DNA from: Boseongicola sp. SB0662_bin_57
GTDB taxonomy: Bacteria > Pseudomonadota > Alphaproteobacteria > Rhodobacterales > Rhodobacteraceae
Length of the DNA: 6,859 nucleotides
Assembly: GCA_009839535.1 (NCBI GenBank)
Contig: VXPN01000366.1
Location: 1 to 6,859 of the forward strand
Direction: 5' to 3'
The translations under genes were made by a program, and so were the position numbers. Shown one piece after another: positions 1-5,851 of the stretch (positions within the stretch are counted from its first letter, which is position 1; every line of letters starts with the position of its first letter). The notes under the pieces were generated by a model, which was not told where the DNA came from, ran no database searches, and worked only from the letters and a program-made list of their open reading frames with translations.

Positions 1-2
1 TG

Positions 3-521
3 GTCAGGGGGCCGAACGGGTCGGGCAAGACGACACTTCTCAGGACCATTGCCGGATTGCAGCCGGCGACCAGGGGCGGGATGGTCCGCGACGGCGACGC
101 AATTGCCTATGTGCCGCATGCCAACGGCGTGAAGGGCACGTTGAGCGTGGCCGAGAACCTCGCTTTCTGGGCCGGGCTTCACGGCGTTGACGGAGCGGAC
201 GCCGCGCTCGATGCGCTTGCCTTGGGCGCGCTGCGAAACCGGCGCGCGCAGACATTGTCTGCCGGGCAGAAGCGCCGGCTTGCATTGGCACGGCTCCTGG
301 TGACCGGTCGTCCGCTCTGGCTGCTGGACGAACCCGCGGACTCGCTGGACGAGGCGTCCGCGAGACTCTTTGCGGATCTGGCGCGGGCGCATCTCGCGAC
401 CGGTGGCGCCGCCCTCATCGCGAGCCATTCTGATCCCGGCCTTGGCGCACGCGTGCTTGATGTCGCCGCCCACGGGCCGACGGGCGCGGATGCTCGTTTC
501 GCTGACGAGGCGTTCCTGTGA
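3..521 (+). CDS. ccmA: CcmA, cytochrome c maturation ABC ATPase (5' end cut by window)
   Basis: ATP-binding subunit of the CcmAB(CD) module. In system I cytochrome c biogenesis, ATP hydrolysis by CcmA drives release of haem-loaded CcmE from CcmC at the cytoplasmic membrane. The frame is open from the window edge and 172 residues are visible. The full ABC signature set is present: Walker A GPNGSGKTT at nt 9-35, signature LSAGQ at nt 255-269, Walker B LWLLDEP at nt 315-335, and the H-loop histidine in ASHSD at about nt 426. Family members are about 200-215 aa, so roughly 30 N-terminal residues and the start codon lie upstream. The small size, the divergent signature and the position directly before ccmB separate it from other ABC ATPases. 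The stop overlaps the ccmB start (GTGA), indicating translational coupling. The identification is firm; only the start is unseen. Confidence 0.95.
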   Translation, partial: VRGPNGSGKTTLLRTIAGLQPATRGGMVRDGDAIAYVPHANGVKGTLSVAENLAFWAGLHGVDGADAALDALALGALRNRRAQTLSAGQKRRLALARLLVTGRPLWLLDEPADSLDEASARLFADLARAHLATGGAALIASHSDPGLGARVLDVAAHGPTGADARFADEAFL

Positions 522-1174
522 TCCGCCTTGTGCAGAGGGACCTGAGGCTTGCCGTTCGGGCCGGCGGCGGCTTCGGGCTGGCGCTTGCATTCTTCCTGAT
601 CGTCTGCGTGTTGGTGCCCTTCGGTGTCGGGCCTGAGTCCGGACGTCTTGCGACCATTGCCCCTGGCATGCTTTGGGTCGGTGCGCTGCTTGCCTGCCTC
701 CTGTCGCTTGACCGGATCTTCGCAACGGACTTCGAGGACGGCTCCCTCGAGCTTCTCGCGACCGCGCCGCTTCCGCTTGAAGCTCTGGCACTGTCCAAGT
801 CCGCAGCCCACTGGCTGACGACCGGCTTGCCGTTGTCACTCGTGGCCCCGGTCCTGGCCCTGCTGCTCAACCTGCCGTCTGCCGCGTATGGCTCATTGGT
901 CCTGAGCCTGCTGGTCGGCACGCCGGCGCTTTCGATGATCGGCACCTTCGGTGCGTCCCTGACGGTCGGGCTGAAGCGCGGCGGGCTCCTTCTGTCCCTG
1001 CTTGTGCTGCCGCTTTACGCGCCGACCCTGATCTTCGGATCCGAGGCCGTCGGCCGCGCCGCGGCCGGGCAGGGCAATGCCACGCCGCTGCTCCTGTTGG
1101 CCCTGATCACGCTTGGCAGCCTTGCCGTCCTGCCCTTTGCCTGTGCCATGGCCCTTCGCGGCAACCTGCGTTGA
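518..1174 (+). CDS. ccmB: CcmB, haem exporter/cytochrome c maturation membrane protein
   Basis: Integral membrane partner of CcmA in the cytochrome c maturation ABC complex. It acts with CcmC and CcmD in presenting haem via CcmE to apocytochromes in the periplasm. The protein has 218 residues, the usual family length (about 215-225). It starts MIRLVQRDLRLAVR, a cytoplasmic amphipathic N-terminus typical of CcmB. About six hydrophobic segments follow, at roughly residues 20-37, 45-63, 100-122, 125-150, 155-172 and 190-212. The conserved cytoplasmic stretch DFEDGSLELLATAPLP (about residues 70-85) lies after the second segment. The GTG start overlaps the ccmA TGA stop. In most alphaproteobacteria ccmC follows directly; here ccmB is followed by 113 nt and then the convergent bioY, so this operon ends or is broken at ccmB. 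I see no clear intrinsic terminator after it. Confidence 0.95.
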   Translation: MIRLVQRDLRLAVRAGGGFGLALAFFLIVCVLVPFGVGPESGRLATIAPGMLWVGALLACLLSLDRIFATDFEDGSLELLATAPLPLEALALSKSAAHWLTTGLPLSLVAPVLALLLNLPSAAYGSLVLSLLVGTPALSMIGTFGASLTVGLKRGGLLLSLLVLPLYAPTLIFGSEAVGRAAAGQGNATPLLLLALITLGSLAVLPFACAMALRGNLR

Positions 1175-1287
1175 CCAGGACGAGAAGACGCACGGATGAC
1201 GGCGCACGCGAAGAAGTTCGCGAGGGGTATCGTGACGGCAAGATCGCGCGGCCGCGCCATGTCATGACGCGGCAATTTGCGGCTCTC

Positions 1288-1887
1288 TCAGGCTCGGGCG
1301 TCGCCCACCAGTTTCCAGAGGCCCGGAATGACGAGTGCGGCAAGCACGAGCTTCAATCCGTCACCGATCAGGAACGGCCAGAGGCCCCATGCCAGGATCG
1401 GCTTGTCCCAGCCCAGGACATGTCCGAGCCACAGCAGGCCGGGGACGTAGATGATCGCGTTGCCGATCAACAGCGCGACGGCCATCCACTTGATGTCCCT
1501 GTCCCAGCCTTGGCGGGCGAACCAGCCCAGCGCCGTCGCGGCAAGGACGTATCCAACCAGGTAGCCGCCAGTCGTGCCCATCATGTAGGTCAGGCCGTTC
1601 GATTCAGCCGAACTGCTGGCGAAGACGTCATACCCGAAAGCGCCTACGGCCAGGTAGGCAAGGATGGTGGACAGGCCGAGGGCAGGGCCGTAGGCGGTGC
1701 CGATTGCCAGGACCGCAAAGGTGCCCATGGTGATCGGAACCGGCCACATGGGCACCTTGAGCTTTGCCGCGATCGTCAGGGCAAGAACGCCTGCGACAAC
1801 GAGAGCGAGACGCTTGATCCAGATTCCGGTTTCGGTTGTCTCCCAGAACGTGTCAGCGAGAACCGGACGGTCGGCGAGCATTGTCAT
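1288..1887 (-). CDS. bioY: BioY, biotin transporter S-component
   Basis: Substrate-binding membrane subunit (S-component) of an energy-coupling-factor biotin importer, in the cytoplasmic membrane. The 199-residue protein matches the family length and has about six hydrophobic helices. Typical BioY motifs are the loop VPMWPVPITMGTFAVLAIG (residues 45-63), the glycine-rich GTTGGYLVGY (104-113) and the C-terminal PFLIGDGLKLVLAA (171-184). I chose the ATG at 1887 because an AAAGGA Shine-Dalgarno lies 8 nt upstream on the minus strand; an ATG two codons in (1881) is possible. The frame stays open further upstream, but that extension is arginine-rich, low-complexity high-GC coding noise. No bioM/bioN (ATPase/T-component) is next to it. 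Solitary BioY proteins are known, and some function alone or share an ECF module encoded elsewhere. I did not find a BioR-type operator (TTAT-N2-ATAA) upstream. Confidence 0.95.
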   Translation of the reverse strand: MTMLADRPVLADTFWETTETGIWIKRLALVVAGVLALTIAAKLKVPMWPVPITMGTFAVLAIGTAYGPALGLSTILAYLAVGAFGYDVFASSSAESNGLTYMMGTTGGYLVGYVLAATALGWFARQGWDRDIKWMAVALLIGNAIIYVPGLLWLGHVLGWDKPILAWGLWPFLIGDGLKLVLAALVIPGLWKLVGDARA

Positions 1888-2169
1888 GGGCCTGTTCCTT
1901 TCTTCAGGATTCCGTTGGCGGGCGCATATCATGTGACGTCTTGATCGCGCAAGGCGGCGCAGCGCGAACAGGCGGCGCGGCAGCGGGCAAGGGGACAGAA
2001 TCGCGACCGGCGCCAAACGGGCACGCCCGACTGCCGGCAGTGCCGCGGCAGTTCCGGCCTGTGGCTGACGGAATGCGTCGAGCGCAGGCGCGAAACGGCA
2101 CATTCTTTGCGGAATTGCGGGTGCGGACATCAATCGGGCCGCGGTCACGGCCGAACGTCGCAATTTCGG
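1888..2169. other. Non-coding stretch between bioY and the IS remnant
   Basis: This stretch holds the 5' leader of bioY (Shine-Dalgarno AAAGGA just outside the ATG) and otherwise no gene I can support. Open frames here on both strands are rich in Arg, Ala, Pro and Gly, lack recognisable motifs and look like chance frames in GC-rich DNA. No convincing sigma70 promoter for bioY, riboswitch or terminator was seen. The IS1595 remnant appears to start near its right edge. Confidence 0.5.
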
Positions 2170-3060
2170 GGACTTGAGCCTGCATTGCTGCCTCCTGATC
2201 CGGCAAAGGACACAACATTTTGAGCTTTTTGGCTTGAACAATCATAGAACATATGGCAGTTTGCGAAGCGTGAACGGTAACGTGAATCCAGACGAAACGC
2301 TGGACGGTCACGGCGCAATCGGCATGATGCAGGATGCAAGGAAGACGCCATGAAAGACATGAGCGGACACCCGAAGGACATTGCAAGGTCCGGGCTCCCG
2401 TCGAAACCGGCACTGTCCTCCATTGCCGTGCCGGCAGCGCAACACGGCGGTTCTCGCCCGACGCCCGAGGATTGTGCCTTGCTGTTCGATGGTCCGGTTG
2501 AGTCCGACGAGACCTTCATTGGATGCCTTGAGGAGAACAAGCACAAAAGCAGGAAACTGAACGCCGGACGCGGCGGAGTCGGCAAGGCGGTTGTCGCCGG
2601 CGTGAAGGATCGCGAGACCAGTCAGGTTGTCGCGAAGGCGATCCCGGACACCACCGCCAAGACGCTTCAGGGCTTCGTCGAAGACCGTACCGAGGGAGCG
2701 GTGCAGGTCTGCACTGACGGCGGGCGCGGCTGCGTGGGGATTGACGGGGCGCACGAGAGCGTGAATCACGGTGCCGGGGCGCACGTGCGCGACATGGCCC
2801 ACACGAATGGCGTCAAGCCCTTCTGGGCCGCTCTCGAACGTTCACACAAGGGCACGTTTCACAAGTTCAGCAGGAAGCATCTGCGAAGGCGCGTTGATGA
2901 GTTCGCGGGGCGCCACAACGCCCGCAACGCCGACACCGTTGACCAGACGGGCCGGACCGCCGCCAGTATTGACGGGAAGCGGCTTGCTTACCGGACTTTG
3001 AGGGCGGACAACGGCTTGCTGTCGGCCGCGAGATCATCCAAGAAAGTGGAAAGAGCCCCG
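2170..3060 (+). mobile_element. Decayed IS1595-family insertion sequence (approximate bounds)
   Basis: The element is defined by the IS1595-type transposase catalytic domain in its right two thirds. The left third (about 2170-2480) does not encode a normal N-terminus in one frame. Reading across frames gives weak echoes of one: LHCC near 2180 where the zinc-ribbon CPHCG would sit, SVNGNV near 2270 in place of a RTGTV-like stretch, GAIGMM near 2310 for the following helix, and HPKDI followed by PSKPAL near 2375-2410 for the LHRDLG-ITQKTAW region. The right end is estimated from the point where family transposases normally stop. The segment 3044-3059 (AAGTGGAAAGAGCCCC) reads as GGGGCTCTTT on the other strand and is a candidate right terminal repeat, but I found no matching left end or target duplication. 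Exact bounds are therefore inference. Confidence 0.45.
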
Positions 3061-3177
3061 CATGTTTGGCGACGGGCTAGAGTATCATTGCAAGGTGATC
3101 TGACCATGACTGTTCGTTTCAAACTGCCGACCGAGGGAGACGCGGATGACCACAGACAGCGCGTTGCCATGCATTGA
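2350..3177 (+). pseudogene. IS1595-family transposase, degenerate
   Basis: DDE-type transposase of the ISXO2/IS1595 family, which cuts and rejoins insertion-sequence ends. Counting from the ATG at 2350, the open frame carries the family core: GPVESDETFIG (48-58, first catalytic Asp53), KHKSRKLNAGRGGVGK (64-79), TLQGFVEDRTEGAVQVCTD (105-123, second Asp123), AHTNGVKPFWAALER (150-164), GTFHKFSRKHLRRRVDEFAGRHN (168-190) and KRLAYRTLRADNGL (210-223). Damage is visible. The first 45 residues do not resemble the zinc-ribbon and helical N-terminal part, whose remnants lie upstream in other frames. Where relatives read HTNG-I/M-ESFW, this one has VKPFW, losing the conserved Glu. The usual Glu-Ala after the second Asp is Gly-Gly. 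The frame runs about 50 residues past the normal C-terminus before stopping at 3175-3177, overlapping the next start (TTGA). The family is clear; loss of activity is inferred. Confidence 0.8.
3136..3148 (+). promoter_or_regulatory. Strong Shine-Dalgarno and ATG just ahead of the DprA-like frame
   Basis: GGAG at 3136-3139 lies 6 nt before an ATG at 3146, the best initiation signal in this area. The ATG opens a 35-codon frame (MTTDSALP...) that ends at 3253 and is out of phase with the DprA-like frame. The in-phase TTG at 3174 has no comparable ribosome-binding site. Either the true gene starts here and a one-base insertion between 3149 and 3173 broke the phase, or this is a short leader frame. 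Confidence 0.45.
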
Positions 3178-4073
3178 GCAGGCTGGCGCTTACAAGCGGC
3201 ATTGGCCCTGCCCGATCAACGATTTCACCCCGGCGAGAACTGGGCGCATATGAAGCTCTTTTCCTGAGACAAGGCGCTACGTTCAAGACGTTAGCGGAGA
3301 AATTTGCTGCCGATGAAACTGCACTGCCTTCTGACTTCGTGTCCTGGCACGAGGCCGACGAAGCCGCCGCAGCCGTAATCGAGAAGCTGCACAGGCGTAG
3401 AGTATACAGGTTCGGCGTTCGCATAAACAAGGCTGGGGATTATCCAGCAAAACTGAGAGACGCCAAACATCCTGTCGAACTGCTCTACTATCAGGGCACA
3501 TGGGAATTGAGCGAAATGCGGGGCCTCGCGGTGGTTGGAAGCCGAAAACCATCCGAGGAAGGTGCCAAACGGGCCGCACGGCTTGCAAAGGAGATAGTGC
3601 GGCAGAATTTTTCTGTAGTGTCTGGTCTGGCTGCCGGCATCGACACAGTCGCTCACCGTGCCGCCTTGGATGCCGGAGGACGGACAATTGCCGTTATCGG
3701 TACACCTCTTGGAGAAAAATACCCGAAAGAAAATTCCGAACTGCAAGATCACATCGCAGAGGAGCATCTTCTGGTTTCGCAAGTTCCAGTTCTGCGTTAC
3801 GCGGCACATCCGTTCCAGCACAAGCGATACTATTTCCCACAGCGTAACGCTACCATGAGTGCCCTGACAGAAGGCACGATAATTGTCGAGGCTGGTGAGA
3901 CATCAGGCACGCTGACCCAGGCTCGGGCGGCACTCTATCAAGGCAGGAAACTGTTCATTCTCGATAGCTGTTTCCAGAACCCAGCAATCACTTGGCCAGC
4001 GCGGTTCGAGAAAAAGGGCGCCATCCGAGTTCGAGAGCCGGACGACATTTGGAATGCGCTGGATACCCAATGA
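3174..4073 (+). CDS. DprA/Smf-like SLOG-fold protein, probable ShosA-like antitoxin/sensor
   Basis: A DprA/Smf-family protein of up to 299 residues. Classical DprA loads RecA on single-stranded DNA during transformation, and its Rossmann-like SLOG fold also occurs in conflict systems. Visible blocks: an N-terminal helix-hairpin-helix-like stretch LALTSGIGPARS (4-15), YPAKLRD (90-96), LLYYQGTW (103-110), AVVGSRKPSEEG (119-130), VVSGLAAGIDTVAH (148-161), IAVIGTPLGEKYP (172-184), YYFPQRNATMSALT (219-232) and VEAGETSGTLTQARAAL (238-254). It lacks the C-terminal winged helix of many housekeeping DprA proteins. Its stop overlaps the start of a phosphoribosyltransferase gene (ATGA), a pairing not expected for competence DprA but known from ShosTA-type toxin-antitoxin loci. 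The TTG start at 3174 is the only in-phase choice after a TGA at 3144-3146 and is poorly supported; a frameshift may hide the true ATG at 3146. The DNA looks less GC-rich than ccmAB or the TIR gene, suggesting transfer. The fold is certain; the antitoxin role is inferred. Confidence 0.88.
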   Translation: MSRLALTSGIGPARSTISPRRELGAYEALFLRQGATFKTLAEKFAADETALPSDFVSWHEADEAAAAVIEKLHRRRVYRFGVRINKAGDYPAKLRDAKHPVELLYYQGTWELSEMRGLAVVGSRKPSEEGAKRAARLAKEIVRQNFSVVSGLAAGIDTVAHRAALDAGGRTIAVIGTPLGEKYPKENSELQDHIAEEHLLVSQVPVLRYAAHPFQHKRYYFPQRNATMSALTEGTIIVEAGETSGTLTQARAALYQGRKLFILDSCFQNPAITWPARFEKKGAIRVREPDDIWNALDTQ

Positions 4074-4702
4074 GTTTCACTCGGATTGACGAGTTGATCC
4101 GGAGCGATCACACCGCACTGAACGAGGACGATACGTGCATTTTTCTTCGCGAATACAAGGCAAACGCGGGCTACGAAGGCGAAACGAACAGCCTGATCTG
4201 GAACCTCAAAAAGAAGCCAAGCGAAAGCCACAGGCCGGGCTATCACCACAAGGAGCGATGCATTCAACAGGTTTCATCCGAGTTTGCACGTCACCTGCGC
4301 TCTGAGTGGCTGGACGTGGCGACGTTGATTCCTGTTCCAGGTTCAAAAGCTGCTGATCACCCTGACCATGATGATCGCATGGTTCGGATATGCAATGGAA
4401 TCCGGGCCAACTTGGATGTACGCAGCATCGTTACACAAACCACTTCGACCAACGCGTCACACGTGGCAGGCGAAGGTCAGCGGCCATCCGTGGAAGAGTT
4501 GCTGGCGGTCTATCGGATCAACGAAGCATTGGCAGATCCGCCCCCGACGAACATTGGGATATTTGATGACGTTCTAACTGTGGGCCGACACTATCGCGCA
4601 ATGCACACCATCTTATCGCAGCGGTTTCCCGACGTTCCAATCACCGGGATTTTCATCGCACGGACAATTCATCCAGACCCTTCATCGCCATTCGACGATT
4701 GA
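4070..4702 (+). CDS. ComF-like phosphoribosyltransferase-domain protein, probable ShosT-like toxin
   Basis: A 210-residue protein with a type I phosphoribosyltransferase core. The PRPP-binding signature reads NIGIFDDVLTVGRHYRAM (161-178): hydrophobic strand, Asp-Asp, then a T-x-G loop with a glycine as expected. Upstream lies LDVATLIPVPGSKAADHP (81-98) with DDR at 101-103, matching the first strand and flexible loop of ComF-like enzymes. The N-terminal 60 residues have no obvious cysteine zinc finger, unlike true ComF. I prefer the ATG at 4070 because it overlaps the TGA of the DprA-like gene, giving coupled translation; an upstream in-phase start at 3992 would run deep into that gene. In ShosTA-type loci the phosphoribosyltransferase is the toxic partner and the DprA-like protein the neutralising one, and this is the best analogy. 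The substrate is unknown; it probably acts on PRPP or nucleotides in the cytoplasm. The domain call is strong, the toxin role inferred. Confidence 0.85.
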   Translation: MSFTRIDELIRSDHTALNEDDTCIFLREYKANAGYEGETNSLIWNLKKKPSESHRPGYHHKERCIQQVSSEFARHLRSEWLDVATLIPVPGSKAADHPDHDDRMVRICNGIRANLDVRSIVTQTTSTNASHVAGEGQRPSVEELLAVYRINEALADPPPTNIGIFDDVLTVGRHYRAMHTILSQRFPDVPITGIFIARTIHPDPSSPFDD

Positions 4703-4765
4703 CGACGGCACAACCCCATTGCCGAACGACATCGTCCATGCCATCCCGAAACCTCTCAAGAGCGC

Positions 4766-4777
4766 GGAGAACGCATG
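4766..4777 (+). promoter_or_regulatory. Ribosome-binding site of the TIR gene's upstream part
   Basis: GGAG at 4766-4769 stands 5 nt before the ATG at 4775. This supports real initiation here, and therefore 4775 rather than the GTG at 5012 as the ancestral start of the TIR gene. Confidence 0.6.
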
Positions 4778-4972
4778 AACTATCGCTACGAGTTCGACGA
4801 GAGCAGGACTGACGACCTTCGGCTCCGGCGCGCCAGCTACGAAATCCTGCAGGCTGCCTACCGCGGGCTTCACGACGAGCTCGAAGCCTGGAACGGTCGC
4901 GTCCTTGAACAGGGTGCCTCGTCGCCTCCCTACGCACAGGAAGTTGAAGACTTCAACGGGATGATTGCATGA
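4775..4972 (+). pseudogene. N-terminal part of the TIR protein, cut by an in-frame TGA
   Basis: A 65-residue frame beginning MNYRYEFDESRTDDLRLRR, charged and mostly helical in character. It has a good Shine-Dalgarno 5 nt before its ATG and ends at TGA 4970-4972. The frame beyond the stop stays open in the same phase (GDGELAHARSGEIVVRG...) and joins the TIR frame at 5012 without any shift. The simplest reading is therefore one gene of about 307 codons with a nonsense codon at position 66. A CGA-to-TGA transition would explain it. It could instead be a free-standing small protein translated ahead of the TIR protein. I recognise no domain in this piece; its role in the intact protein is probably sensing or oligomerisation, which is only a guess. 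It follows the phosphoribosyltransferase gene by 72 nt on the same strand. Confidence 0.65.
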
Positions 4973-5011
4973 GGCGACGGGGAGCTCGCCCACGCCAGGT
5001 CCGGCGAGATC

Positions 5012-5698
5012 GTGGTGAGAGGAATCTCCGTCGGGAGTTCGCGGTATGCCAAGGCCGCGCTGACCCTGGCAGTCCATCGCCGGTGGGAGGACCGCGAGAC
5101 AAGGGCACGCCAAGGCTGGCCCGACGCCGCCTTGCGCTCGCTTGAAGAAGACATCGATCGCGTCCGCAAGGTCACGGATGTCTTCAAACACGAGCCGAGC
5201 AACGTTCTGTGGCGGTTGATCCCCAGGCACCAGACGCCCGAGGCATCCACGTCCGCGCACCCTGCCTGGCACTGGGACGTCTTCATCAGCCACGCCGATG
5301 AGGACAAGGAAGACTTCGTCCGCCCTCTCGCCAGGGCACTTCAGGTGCGGGGCCTCTGGGTCTGGTTCGATGAATTCACGCTCACGGTTGGTGACAGCTT
5401 GCGCCGCTCGATCGACTCCGGCCTCGCGCGTTCGCGGTTCGGCGTCGTGGTGATAAGCCCACACTTCCTGGACAAGGAATGGCCGCAGAAGGAACTGGAC
5501 GGCCTCACCGCCCGTGAGGTCGACGGGACCAAGGTGATCCTTCCCGTCTGGCACGGCATCACCGCCGAACGGCTGCGCGCCCGCTCTCCAACGCTTGCAG
5601 ACCGCGTGGCCGCAAAGTCGACCAACGGGATCGATTATGTCGCAGACAAACTCGCTCAGACCATCATGACAGGACACGCGCCCACGGCTACTCGCTGA
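5012..5698 (+). CDS. TIR-domain protein (predicted NAD+-consuming effector), C-terminal part of a split gene
   Basis: The C-terminal TIR domain spans about residues 88-215 counted from GTG 5012. It begins with the classic box 1 WDVFISHADEDKEDFVRPLA (88-107), then LWVWFDEFTLTVGDSLRRSI (115-134, box 2/BB-loop area), FGVVVISPHFLDKEW (143-157) and KELDGL (160-165). Glu161 sits where the catalytic glutamate of NAD+-cleaving TIR domains lies (before the hydrophobic end of the alpha-C helix), so NADase or ADP-ribose-signal activity is plausible. Residues 1-75 form a helical region without a recognised fold and continue in phase from the 65-residue frame ending at 4972. The GTG at 5012 (or 5015) is weak, with only a poor GGCGAG-like site ahead of it. 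If the upstream TGA is genuine, the protein may be made at low level or not at all. TIR proteins of this layout are common in bacterial defence islands. The gene looks GC-rich, unlike the pair before it. Confidence 0.9.
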   Translation: MVRGISVGSSRYAKAALTLAVHRRWEDRETRARQGWPDAALRSLEEDIDRVRKVTDVFKHEPSNVLWRLIPRHQTPEASTSAHPAWHWDVFISHADEDKEDFVRPLARALQVRGLWVWFDEFTLTVGDSLRRSIDSGLARSRFGVVVISPHFLDKEWPQKELDGLTAREVDGTKVILPVWHGITAERLRARSPTLADRVAAKSTNGIDYVADKLAQTIMTGHAPTATR

Positions 5699-5748
5699 GC
5701 ATCACCGGTCACGAGCACTTTGGAGATCCGTTTGCAACGGACGGGCAG

Positions 5749-5780
5749 GGTGCGCGAAAACCTCCGAAAGCGCACCTTTA
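5749..5780 (+). terminator. Weak candidate terminator after the TIR gene
   Basis: An inverted repeat, GGTGCGC (5749-5755) and GCGCACC (5770-5776), forms a 7-bp GC-rich stem with a 14-nt A-rich loop. It is followed only by TTTA, so a Rho-independent terminator is possible but the T tract is short. A second small hairpin, TCCGTT-TGC-AACGGA, sits just before it at 5727-5741. Confidence 0.3.
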
Positions 5781-5814
5781 GCCCCGCTTCCCACTTTCCT
5801 GCCGCGCCAGACCA

Positions 5815-5842
5815 TTGGCTTAACCATTGAAATACATATGAT
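5815..5842 (+). promoter_or_regulatory. Candidate sigma70-type promoter of the nucleotidyltransferase gene
   Basis: TTGGCT (5815-5820) and TATGAT (5837-5842) with a 16-bp spacer match the -35/-10 pattern in an AT-rich dip within GC-rich DNA. Transcription would begin near 5849, leaving a leader of about 30 nt before the ATG at 5881. An imperfect inverted repeat, TTAAC (5820-5824) and GTTAA (5844-5848), flanks the -10 and could be an operator, perhaps for autoregulation. Confidence 0.45.
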
Positions 5843-5851
5843 TGTTAACCC

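Noticed and set aside
179..945. Long minus-strand frames opposite ccmA/ccmB
   Set aside because: They are Arg/Ser/Ala-rich shadow frames without ribosome-binding sites or motifs.
1246..1257. Perfect 12-bp palindrome GCGCGGCCGCGC between ccmB and bioY
   Set aside because: It has no loop and no T tract, and such GC palindromes are expected by chance in this base composition, so it is not called as a terminator.
1171..1944. 257-codon plus-strand frame opposite bioY
   Set aside because: It is hydrophilic, low in recognisable features, and antisense to a clear BioY with conserved membrane motifs.
1888..2241. Upstream in-frame extension of bioY to a 317-residue protein
   Set aside because: The added 118 residues are Arg/Ala-rich and unlike BioY, and a good Shine-Dalgarno marks the ATG at 1887.
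3060..3120. AT-richer patch with TATCAT and TTGCAA ahead of the DprA-like gene as a promoter
   Set aside because: No -35/-10 pair at 15-19 bp spacing could be fitted.
4712..4730. Small inverted repeat CGGCA/TGCCG between the phosphoribosyltransferase and TIR genes
   Set aside because: It is a 5-bp stem without a T run, too weak for a terminator.
4682..5677. 331-codon open frame on the minus strand opposite the TIR gene
   Set aside because: It mirrors the TIR coding strand in GC-rich DNA, shows no domain motif, and the plus strand carries unmistakable TIR boxes.
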